From Hygrophila difformis (lineage: Eukaryota > Streptophyta > Magnoliopsida > Lamiales > Acanthaceae): DNA of 64,000 bases. Of the stretch, positions 22,876 through 33,590 are shown piece after piece. The notes under the pieces were generated by a model. That model saw only the letters and a program-made list of their open reading frames with translations, did not search any database and was not told where the DNA came from. Each line of letters begins with the position of its first letter. The first letter of the stretch is position 1. Where the stretch lies: the NCBI GenBank assembly GCA_030278955.1, contig JAOANR010000002.1, positions 21,066,057-21,130,056 on the forward strand. The letters are read 5' to 3'. The translations under genes and the position numbers were made by a program.

Positions 22876-22893
22876 ATCAACATCCTCACATTT
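22876..22893 (-). promoter_or_regulatory. Putative polypurine tract of element C
   Basis: Minus strand AAATGTGAGGATGTTGAT. The LTR would start at its last TGAT. The identical 18 bases occur at 45506-45523 and 47761-47778 inside the element. Confidence 0.55.
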
Positions 22894-24456
22894 AATACTG
22901 ATCGTCCCCGAGCAGTCAGAGTCAATGTTCTAGAGAACACGGACTCTGCATATTCAATTCATTTTCGTGGCTTCATAAATCACATTCTTTTTGGATTGGG
23001 ATAAGACAACCAAAGATTTCAAGTATTAAATTCCCTTGATTGCAGTGTTTAATAAAATGATACTCGCTCACTACATCGGGCCTACAAATCAAACATTATC
23101 ATCAATCCTTCATGAATATCATGTTCGAAAAAATGCAAGGATTAAGAATCAGAATTAAGGCATGACATGAACATGTGCATTAAAACAGAGCCTCACATGT
23201 AAGAGAATCGGAAAATTCACTCACTCTCAATTGGGCTAAATCATGAACGCTCGAAATTAAATTTGATTAAATTATCCCATATGCTTGCAATTGGACCCAC
23301 CGGCTCATTTCTTCAAATCGAGATCATGAGGTCTTATTCAAGGTTATAGCGGGGCATACGGCTGTAACATTTGGTATGGAAGGAAATTATTAGGCTTAGA
23401 AGTGGCAAGAATTTATTCTATCATAACAAGGCATATTTTTATTTAAAATATATGATCATCACTATTTTTCTTTCTTTCTTTCCTTTTTCTATTGCATGAC
23501 ATTAGACTATGTCTAATTTGCTTTGTCAGTTGCAATTCATTTTTTTTTGAATCGGTTTATTGAACACCGATTTATGCTTTTTCTGATGATCATAAATTTA
23601 ATGCCTTTTGACAGAATTCATCGCTGCACACTTGGGTTTGATTTCTTGGTCTTTTTGTAAAGCTAGGAATAATATAGAGGGCTTCAAAGAAAAATTAGGC
23701 TTAAAGGCTCGGATTGGTTAATCCTAAAGGAAAATATTTTTGGGTTTGGATTTCAAACGAAGGCCAAAATTTTAGGTTTTTCTAAGTGCCTCAATCATAT
23801 CCTCGATTTTTGGAATATGGCATGGTCTTGAATCGGTCCCAATTGCAAGTTCTAGTTTCCTTTAATCAACATGATTCACACATCAAGGAAAATAAATGAG
23901 TAAAAGTGACTCATAGCTCAAATCTCACAAGGTTGGATTGATTCATGTCATACAGTATTCTCAAATTTAATCAAAGCCTAATTCCGACACTTTATTCAAT
24001 CAAATTTCTATCATGCAGATTTATTACCCAACAAGATGATCGCATCATTAAATTTTTATAGCTCAAAACCTTAGGAATTCATTTCATGCATATCTTCAAT
24101 TATATTATCCCAATTTTAAAAGATTGAAAATTTAATCACAAGCCTAAATTCAACATGTGAATTTAGAGCAGGTTTATGCACATTTTTGCTGGTTATTTAA
24201 TTTAAAGCAGTAAAGAGGCACTGCTGACATACGTAGTATGTCAACAGCATATTTTTGGCCTGACAGTCACTTATTCATCTCGGACTGTACAGACATCTTT
24301 TCAAGAATAAAATTGTTTTTGGACTGCAAAGTTCCTTTTTGGAAAGCAGTAAATGATATCAATTATAAGAGATTTCATTGCAATCAGAGCGATCTTGCAC
24401 AATGGATATGAAATTCTCTTATATGATATTTACAGTTAAACTCACAATTGATAGGA
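22894..24456 (-). other. Element C 3' region without a gene
   Basis: About 1.56 kb of AT-rich sequence between the second cargo ORF and the polypurine tract. I see no ORF with coding character and no obvious repeat, so it is probably a long 3' untranslated region. Confidence 0.6.
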
Positions 24457-25850
24457 TCAGGAGTCGCCATCTTTCTTCTCATCTGATTTCTTGGAAGAGT
24501 CGGCTGCATCTGATGGAGGTGGAGGTGGCTTGGGAAGTTGTTGAATGAGAGCATGCATTAATGTTTCCATCATTTTGCGCTGCCTTTCCTCACCCTCCAT
24601 TCTTTCCCTCTGCATACGCTCTTCTCTTTCCAATAACAGCTTCTTGAACTCCTCATCTCGCCTTCTCTGTTCAGCTCTCTCTTCGGCTCTTTCTCTTCTT
24701 TCGTCCTCCTTTCCCAAAATCATTGAGTTTGCCAGCGTCTTTATACTATCTGTAACTGTTTTGCTCATGCTGCTCACAATCTCCATCACATGAGAATCAG
24801 CTGGATTCTGCGAAACATGCTGGCTTGCAGGTGGGATTTGAGACTGAGGCTGAGATGGGGTGGAATCGGAAGTTGCTCTTGCGATGTCTGATGCTCCTCT
24901 AGCACAGTTGTCGAAGGTCCCGCATCAGTACGGGCTTGCTTTGTTCCCTTCTTTGCCCTCGATGGCCTGATTCTCTTTCTTGGTGCTTGGGCACCGGATA
25001 TGAAGGAGGATTGGACATCAGAATTGCCTTCACCGGGCAGTTGAGGAAAGGAATATCTAATTCGTTCCTCCATAGCAGTCTTGGCACGCTGATGGGGGGG
25101 ATTTACCTTCACTATTTTGTCCCCTGCAAATGCACTTAAGTCGACGCCCTGAGCAACGCAAATTCTTCTGATTAGGTTCGGATAGCACAAGGCCTGCTTG
25201 TCTTCTATCCGCGCCGTCATGACATCGAACACATGCCTACCTACGTTCAGCTTTGCTCCGCTCCACATTCTTGCAAATCCCATCAGAACACTCCCAGATG
25301 TGGTGTGCGGGTGCGAATTTGACCGAATCTTTGACATGTAGAACTCGAAAGTTGGCATGAAGTGCAGTCGCAGTCAGTTTGTATCAAATGTGTGTCCCGG
25401 GGCGGTTATTCTTGTCATGCTGTTCGCCAAGGCTGCATACTTTGCATACTCACTTGTCCTCCCTCTTTTTACCATGATCTCTCCAGCGGGGAACTCACTT
25501 CTGATATCCGGGGTTCCAAGAAACTGATTCAACCATTCAGGTGAGATGTCTATCACGTGACCTCGGACCCAGGTTGTTCTATTGACGGCGTTGATGTTTC
25601 AGAAGAATTCCCTTGTCAACTCAACGAGGCCATCTTCTTCATGATGTAGCATAAAGTTCCCCCACTCTTGATTTCTGTAAAAAGTCTCGACAGTGGGGTG
25701 GAGCAAAGCATCCTGCTTGAACCCCTTATCAGGCACTATCATTTTCTGCAGCTTTGCATATTGTCCTGCCCTTTCCTTGCTGCCATTGAATTTGATTTGC
25801 ACCTCTACTTCACTTAGCTTCTTTTTCTCATACTGTTTCGAAACTCCCAT
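24457..25850 (-). pseudogene. Cargo ORF b of element C, plant-transposon-domain-like protein
   Basis: A frame of about 463 codons from ATG 25850 (MGVSKQYEKKKL), directly after the stop of ORF a. In-frame TGA codons at 25599-25601 and 25374-25376, and a frameshift near 24860-24900, break it. The middle part (ISPEWLNQFLGTPD, FYMSKIRSNSHPHTT, NVGRHVFDVM, LCYPNLIRRICVAQGVDL) resembles the 'putative plant transposon protein' domain. A basic stretch (RKRIRPSRAKKGTKQAR) and a charged coiled-coil tail rich in Glu and Arg (24460-24790) follow. The function is unknown. It shares this layout with the protein of element D at 37758-39041. Confidence 0.7.
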
Positions 25851-25858
25851 TCTGTGCC

Positions 25859-27679
25859 TTACAGTGTGCTTAGACCAAAACTTAACTGGCCGGATAGACC
25901 CGACTGATTCATCTTCGCTCTATGCCAGTCTGTTTGGTCGTCTCCTTCTTGTGGTTGTTCATCCATTGGTTCAGCTTCATGTGCCCTCTGACTTGGCTCT
26001 CCTTCTCCATGAGCTGTTTCATCTCTAAGTTCCTCCTCATCCTCCCTAATTCTTGCAACTCGTCCTACGGGACGTTGGAAAATAGGCGCCATCTGGTCCA
26101 TGAATTCTTGCTCCTCTTGCCGAGCTTCTTCTTCTAAATTATTTCCATCTGCAGCTTCAGTCAAAATTCCCTGAACATTTTCCTTAAGCGCAGAGGCCAT
26201 GGGATGGTCGCCTGGCTGCTTATCCAATGTTTTGGCCAGTGCTGCTGGATCAATGGAGTCTTGTGGCCCTTCTGACTGTTCAGCTTGGTGCGATGAGCCT
26301 TCTTGAGTGATGACTGCCTCAATTCTGGCCGTGCCAACAAGGGGATCGATCAACCGGCCCACTTCTGTTTGGTACCTAATTTGGTCTGGTTTTTCTCCGG
26401 CATCGATTCTCGTTTCAATTTGTTCATTGACGTTCTGTCTTATATTTCCCCGGATGATTTCAGCATCATGCGCAGTGGGGCCAGGCCAACCAGGTGGTTG
26501 TTCTTCTTTAATTTTCAGCCCGGTTCCCTCTACTCCACCTGTGATCATCAACTCTTCATCACCTTCTTGTTCAGCCTCTCCAGTTTTTCTGCTTTCTAGG
26601 TCTGCTTGCAATTTTTCAGCGATTTCTTTGTCGTGAGCCTCTTTCTTTTTCCTTTCCTCCTCGGCTTTCGCCTTGTCAATATTTTTCAGCATTTCTTTAT
26701 CTTGCATCGCCCGTTCTTCTCTCCTTATTCTATCTCTAATCTCAGCTTCACTGGGCTGCCTTTCAGAAATTTGTTGTTCCAACACACCTGCCTGTGCATC
26801 TTCATCTGCTTGCAGTTTCTTAGCCAATTCAGCATCTCGAGCAATCTGCTCTTTCTGTTTAGGAGGTGGTGGCGACATTATTCCCTTGCCTCTGTCTGTT
26901 GGGTCTGCAGGCTCAGCAATTTTCTTAGCAGTAGGCTCGGGCTCTTGGATCACAACTTTCTCTTCTGGAGCCTTTGCCGGTTTCTCCTTGTCTGCTAACT
27001 TCACCAGTTTCTTCTTGGGCTGCTTTGGAAGTTCGCGTTGGGTTGCAACTTTAACACCAGCAGGTGCTGGTGTTTCAGGCTGAATCGACTGTACAGGAGG
27101 TTCGGGCACAGTAGCAATTGATACTGGGGCCTGAACCGTATCCTGTTGCTCTGCAGATTTGGTAGCATCAGTCTTCTGCACTTCAGTTTGTCCTTTTGGT
27201 GGTAAGGCTGAAGCTTGCACTGTTGGCCGGGTAGGCTCCGGGTTGGCGTCAGGAGGAGTAGAGATGTAGGCATCAATCACAGCGTTTGGATCTTCCTGTT
27301 TTCCTGTTGGGCCTCCTGTATTTCTTCCTGGGCTTCTTGTGTCCCAAACAGCCTGTGTGCATATCTCAGATAATCTTGCACAAACACTGGATTTGTGATT
27401 CGCACCAGTTGGAATTCCCAATCCTTCTTAATTCGGTTGCAGAACAGGTTTCTGATCATGCGATTATAGTGCATGACTTTTGTTTTGTTTCCTTCATTCC
27501 CATACTTCAGGGCTTCTCTATCCATTTCCATGAGGAGTTTAAGATATGAAGTTCTATATTGCTCCATCATGGTGCTTATCATATCCCTTTCCAATTCTTC
27601 TGTCACGTAAGTCATGTCTGGTGTCAGATCATACTTCAAATACTCCCCTGCCTCAGCCTCAGTCATCAATCTGAGTTGC
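25859..27679 (-). pseudogene. Cargo ORF a of element C, 3' part (after insertion B)
   Basis: This continues ORF a across the B insertion in the same frame: the last codons before B (V-Q-L at 44450) join R-L-M-T-E-A at 27679. About 130 codons (TEAEAGEYLKYDLTPDMTY...) are followed by a frameshift near 27290-27300. Then come about 480 codons that are rich in Glu, Gln, Lys and Pro with long charged coiled-coil-like runs (IRREERAMQDKEMLKNIDKA). The frame ends with TAA at 25859-25861. I do not recognise the protein. B has inactivated it. Confidence 0.7.
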
Positions 27680-30306
27680 TGTAACACCCCGGTTTTTGGT
27701 CACCCAGGTCGGGGTGTCACCGCCACACCTCCCTAGCGAGACACGGTTTCTCCGAGCTCACTAAAGAGATGCAAGGCTGTGGTTTTTCAGAATTTAAAAC
27801 ATTCAAACAGCCCATTTATATATAATTTAAAAATAGTACATCAAAGTTGCAGCGGAAAATAATAATTACATTTGTATAATGCAGCGGAATTTAAAAGTAG
27901 GGCCAACATGGCCTAATCACGGGTTAAACAGGCCCGTTCATGCAAGATCTAGTCTAATACAAAAATTCAAAATAATATATCATCCCAAGCTTCCCGTGTA
28001 TGCATATGACGATGCATAATTCTCAACTCTGGAAGAAAAAGAAATAAAAATGGTTTGGTCAGCACTACGTGCTGAGTAAGTTAACACAAACATGATTAAG
28101 GGGTTTCAAAGCCATTATTTAGATTTTGAGAAAACATGCACACAACACCACATCATTTAACTTATTTATCTAACAATAATTAAATGGCATAATTTAAAGG
28201 ATAGAGATTTCATAAGATCATAAATATAATTCGCAAAGTAAAACAATTGCAAGACATACTTTAAGGCATAATCTAAAAGGAGCAATTTTTTTTTCGAGTC
28301 TTCCAGTTTCATATCTCATGTCTCATGTTTCAAGTTTATATTTCAATCGCCATTCGGCAAGTTTTATTTATCAATTGCCTTCCGGCAAGCGTTATATCTC
28401 AATTTCCTTTCGGCAAGCATGATATTTCAATTGCCTTTCGGCAAGCAGGATATTTCAATTGCCTTTCGGCAAGCAGGATATTTCAATTGCCTTTCGGCAA
28501 GCAGGATATTTCAATGTGTATTTTATTTCAAAGGAATTCCCAATCATTTAAACCATAAAGGCTAATTTCATGTTTCAACAAGATTTCAAGATTTGACTTC
28601 CGGTAAACCACTGATTACTCTAAAATTCGTCTAAATTCAGATTTAATTCCAAAAATTCTGAAGTTTCACTACTAACTCCGAAACGTCGAGATAAACAACT
28701 TTCATGTTTTAACTTTTTCAATCCGAGGTACCGAAACGTGTCAAAAACATCAATTTTCGCAGAAACACAAATCTGTCCGAATTTTATATGTCACAGTTTA
28801 AAGATATCGAGTTCTACCATAGCAAATCAACTCAAAATTTTATGAAATTTTACAGAGACCATCTTAAGATGTTTATCTACAACTTTCATGTTCGGAAAAA
28901 GATCTAAATCGGCCTAGAACCTTAGTCAAAATCGTCATCAAGTTCTGACCTAAGTTCCATCAAGAATTTCAAGATCCACATCCTAGCAGTTCGGTTTCGG
29001 GTGGATTTCATATATCAAATCATCACGAAAAATTCTGAAATTTTACGGAGGTGTTCTTAACGTATAGATCTACAACTCTTATGTTCAACGCCAAGCCTAA
29101 ATCGGTCTAGATCTAAGGTAGAAATCACCAACAAGTTCGAACTAAAGTTCTGTCACTGTTTCAAGATCTAAACCAAAGGCAGGTCTGTTCGTGGTCGTTT
29201 TCGAATATCAAAACACGATGAAAAATTATGAAAATTGTACAGTAGATAGATCTATGTCTTAGGAACGTTTTTCGTGTTTTAAGTTTTTCCGTTTGAAGTC
29301 GTTTTAAGGTTCGGAAAAATTGGTCAAAACTGTTGCGCCGGTAGAAAACATTCAATGACAGATTTACGAAAGTTTTGATTAAGTTTCTAGATTTAAATAT
29401 TTTAAATACTCCCAAAACCGTGTAAGCGTTAACTTACAGATCTATGGATGTCTCGGCTCGATGATTCGGAGGCGTGGCTTCCACGTTCTTCGTTCTCCCT
29501 CCGAGATCCTTCGTTTTTCCTCAACGCGTCCGGATCGGGGTTTAGAATAGAAAAGAGGTTTAATTAGGATTTGTTTTCGAATCACAAATGGTAAGGAAGG
29601 GATCAGATCTTACCACGATGACGGGAGTCTTTGGATTTTCGTCCAACTCAGTCACCTCTCTTGCCTTCGTGCCTCCGACGACTCCGGGATTAGGGTTTCA
29701 ACGTGTAGAGAGATTTCGTAGGGTTTCAAACGTATTCGGAGCTTTTAGGAGGTCTTATTTATAGATAACTAAGGCCTAGGGCGTCCAAGATCTGACTCTA
29801 AGAGTCTAGAGTCGAAAGATGTTCAACCGAATGTCGAAAAATCCGGATTCGGGCGAGAGAATCGCGGAACGGCCGATTCTGTCATGTGGCGCGCTCTTGG
29901 CGCGGTTTTCTCCCATTGGGCGTGCGGCCACCGCGCCATCCTGGCCTGGACTTCGGTCTGGGCCGGGTCGTGCGATCCGTCGGGCATTTCCTCCTCTCTT
30001 TCGGACTTCTATCCCTCTATGCTCTCGGATTCGGATTTCCGGGATATTTTCGGGCTCCGATTTCCTATCTTAATTTTATTTGGATCTAAATTTACATTTG
30101 GACTCGGGTTATTGAGTCCATCGGTGTTGGGTTTCCGTGTAACCATTTATTCGATTAAATTGTCTTCGGCTTCCCGGGTTCTCGGAATTTTGTTTCCTTT
30201 TTAATTTAAATTCCATTTCTCATTTCCTCTACATTTATTTCTTTATTTATTGTATTTATTTTATTTATTGTATTTATTTTATGTTGGAAAATTTCCGGGT
30301 ATTACA
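27680..30306 (-). repeat. Element B LTR1
   Basis: 2627 bp. On the minus strand: TATA box TATAAATA at 29756-29763, donor GTAAGTTAAC at 29428-29437, hairpin array 28345-28512, GTTAACTTAC at 28076-28085, hairpin 28059-28075 and acceptor AG at 28029-28030. It keeps the empty site of element D, CCATC at 30118-30122. Confidence 0.92.
28345..28512 (-). repeat. Hairpin array in B LTR1
   Basis: Six units of about 28 bp, plus-strand core CAATTGCCTTTCGGCAAGC. Each can fold as TTGCC-tttc-GGCAA. Units are nearly uniform; the first (ATCGCCATTCGGCAAG) and third (TTTCC) are variants. The array lies at the same place in the LTR intron as the arrays of A, D, E and F but shares no sequence with them. Confidence 0.88.
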
Positions 30307-31174
30307 GTCTACCCTCCTTAAGAATCAACTTCGTCCTCGAAGTTGTGTTTCGGCTCTTCTCGTGCCAAAGTCTTTTTGTTGTTTTATTATTTTGCGACTG
30401 AACTTAGAATTAAAACTTCTAAGCTGCCTACGTACTCTGTGAAGGGATCAAGCCATAACGTAGTTCAAAACAATTTGAATTTGTTTGTTTACGATTTAGG
30501 ATACATCTTATCGAATCGAACTCCGAAAATGAATTATTACGGGGTATCACATCCTCTCTCCCTTAGGACTTCAGTTATTTCCCCATAACTGCCTATACTT
30601 AAGCACGCGAAAATGAGTTTCTAATCTAGGGCAGGTTAGAAGTCGGAAAATTTGAAAGAGAGATCGGTAAAGGGAGATAATATATGTGGGCACGCTAATT
30701 GTAAGTGATCGAGATCTTAGACTAAGGCAAGATCAGTCTCTAGTGAGCATTTCTAATTCGATGTCAAGCCTCTAAGTTATCTAGGTGTAGCAAGAGATCT
30801 AAGTTAGAATATATCGCTTCTAAGTTCTCTACATAAAAGAGATGCAATATGCAAATGCGAATGATGATTTTCACCCCAAAAATAATTTATGCACTATATA
30901 TATATTTTTCCCATGGGTTTTAAAATAAAAATTTCTCCATGGAAATAATACTTTAACATTTAAAATAATAGTCAAAATATGAATAATAGTTTAAAAATAA
31001 TAATGGTTTAAAAATAATAGCTTGAAAATATCCGGGCTCTGATACCACTTTGGTATCAGATATTTTCTTTAAAATAAATAGTTTTAAAATATTTCGGGCT
31101 CTGATACCACCTTGGTATCAGATATTTTCTTTAAAATAAATAGTTTTAAAATATTCTGGGCTCTGATACCAACT
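30307..31174 (-). other. Element B interior 1, with tripled primer site
   Basis: 868 bp with no gene. Next to LTR1 are the polypurine tract (minus AAGGAGGGTAGAC) and the hairpin CAACTTCG-agga-CGAAGTTG. The pol end (GTT ATG GGG AAA TAA, minus) is near 30573-30590. Next to LTR2 the primer-site complement GGGCTCTGATACCA occurs at 31034-31047, 31096-31109 and 31158-31171, a 62-bp tandem period. Confidence 0.88.
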
Positions 31175-31839
31175 TGTAACACCCCGGTTTTTGGTCACCC
31201 AGGTCGGGGTGTCACCGCCACACCTCCCTAGCGAGACACGGTTTCTCCGAGCTCACTAAAGAGATGCAAGGCTATGGTTTTTCAGGATTTAAAACATTCA
31301 AACAGCCCATTTATATATAATTTAAAAATAGTACATCAAAGTTGCAGCGGAAAATAATAATTACATTTGTATAATGGAGCGGAATTTAAAAGTAGGGCCA
31401 ACATGGCCTAATCACGGGTTAAACAGGCCCGTTCATGCAAGATCTAGTCTAATACAAAAATTCAAAATAATATATCATCCCAAGCTTCCCGTGTATGCAT
31501 ATGACGATGCATAATTCTCAACTCTGGAAGAAAAAGAAATAAAAATGGTTTGGTCAGCACTACGTGCTGAGTAAGTTAACACAAACATGATTAAGGGGTT
31601 TCAAAGCCATTATTTAGATTTTGAGAAAACATGCACACAACACCACATCATTTAACTTATTTATCTAACAATAATTAAATGGCATAATTTAAAGGATAGA
31701 GATTGTATAAGATCATAAATATAATTCGCAAAGTAAAACAATTGCAAGACATACTTTAAGGCATAATCTAAAAGGAGCAATTTTTTTTTTCGATTCTTCC
31801 AGTTTCATATCTCATGTCTCATGTTTCAAGTTTATATTT

Positions 31840-31982
31840 CAATCGTCATTCGGCAAGTTTTATTTATCAATTGCCTTCCGGCAAGCGTTATATCTCAATT
31901 GCCTTTCGGCAAGCATGATATTTCAATTGCCTTTCGACAAGCAGGATATTTCAATTGCCTTTCGGCAAGCAGGATATTTCAA
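31840..31982 (-). repeat. Hairpin array in B LTR2
   Basis: Five units of CAATTGCCTTTCGGCAAGC type. One has TTTCGACAAG, which breaks the stem. One unit fewer than in LTR1. Confidence 0.85.
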
Positions 31983-33590
31983 TGTGTATTTTATTTCAAA
32001 GGAATTCCCAATCATTTAAACCTTAAAGGCTAATTTCATGTTTCAACAAGATTTCAAGATTTGACTTTCGGTAAACCACTGTTTACTCTAAAATTCGTCT
32101 AAATTCAGATTTAATTCCAAAAATTCCGAAATTTCGCTATTGACTCAGAAACGTCGAGATAAACAACTTTCATGTTTTAACTTTTTCAATCCGAGGTACC
32201 GAAACGTGTCAAAAACATCAATTTTCGCAGAAACACAAATCTGTCCGAATTTTATATGTCACAGTTTAAAGATATCGAGTTCTACCATAGCATATCAACT
32301 CAAAATTTTATGAAATTTTACAAAGACCATTTTAAGACGTTTATCTACAACTTTCATGTTCGGCAAAAGATCTAAATCAGCCTAGAACCCTAGTCAAAAT
32401 CGTCATCAAGTTCTGACCTAAGTTCCGTCAAGAATTTCAAGATCCACATCCTAGCAGATCGGTTTCGGGTGGATTTCATATATCAAATCATCACGAAAAA
32501 TTCTGAAATTTTACGGAGGTGTTCTTAACGTATAGATCTACAACTCTTATGTTCAACGCCAAGCCTAGATCAGTCTAGATCTAAGGTAGAAATTACCAAC
32601 AAGTTCGAACTAAGGTTCTGTCACCGTTTCAAGATCTAAACCAAAGGCAGGTCTGTTCGTGGTCATTTTTGGATATCAAAACACGATGAAAAATTATGAA
32701 AATTTTACAGTAGATAGATCTATGTCTTAGAAACGTTTTCCATGTTTTAAGTTTTTCCGTTTGAAGTCGTTTTAAGGTTCGGAAAAATTGGTCAAAACTG
32801 TTGCGCCGGTAGAAAACATTCAATGACAGATTTACGAAAGTTTTGATTAAGTTTCTAGATTTAAATATTTTAAATACTCCCAAAACCGTGTAAGCGTTAA
32901 CTTACAGATCTATGGATGTCTCGGCTCGATGATTCGGAGGCGTGGCTTCCACGTTCTTCGTTCTCCCTCCGAGATCCTTCGTTTTTCCTCAACGCGTCCG
33001 GATCGGGGTTTAGAATAGAAAAGAGGTTTAATTAGGATTTGTTTTCGAATCACAAATGGTAAGGAAGGGATCAGATCTTACCACGATGATGGGAGTTTTT
33101 GGATTTTCGTCCAACTCAGTCCCCTCTCTTGCCTTCGTGCCTCCGACGACTCCGGGATTAGGGTTTCAACGTGTAGAGAGATTTCGTAGTGTTTCAAACG
33201 TGTTCGGAGCTTTTAGGAGGTCTTATTTATAGATAACTAAGGCCTAGGGCGTCCAAGATCTGACTCTAAGAGTCTAGAGTCGAAAGATGTTCAACCGAAT
33301 GTCGAAAAATCCGGATTCGGGCGAGAGAATCGCGAAACGGCCGATTCTGTCATGTGGCGCGCTTTTGGCGCGGTTTTCTCCCATTGGGCGCGCGGCCACC
33401 GCGCCATCCTGGCCTGGACTTCGGTCTGAGCCGGGTCGTGCGATCCGTCGGGCGTTTCCTCCTCTCTTTCGGACTTCTATCCCTCTATGCTCTCGGATTC
33501 GGATTTCCGGGATATTTTCGGGCTCCGATTTCCTATCTTAATTTTATTTGGATCTAAATTTACATTTGGACTCGGGTTATTGAGTCCATC

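Larger units (their letters stand above)
18611..22879 (-). repeat. Element C 3' LTR
   Basis: About 4.27 kb, TGAAAC...TTATCA on the plus strand. The segment 18611-21950 aligns with 47924-50330 plus 56546-57512. The right edge is inferred: on the minus strand TGATAATGG follows the purine-rich AAATGTGAGGATGT. A minus-strand TATA box (TATAAATA) lies at 22267-22274, about 600 bp into the LTR. Hairpin clusters lie at 21189-21610 and 22336-22590. The copy keeps the empty sites of F (CTTAG, 20984-20988) and E (ACCCA, 21946-21950). Confidence 0.8.

Noticed and set aside
26303..27083. Long plus-strand frames opposite cargo ORF a
   Set aside because: They mirror the Glu/Gln-rich minus-strand coding sequence; the minus strand has the consistent frame and context.
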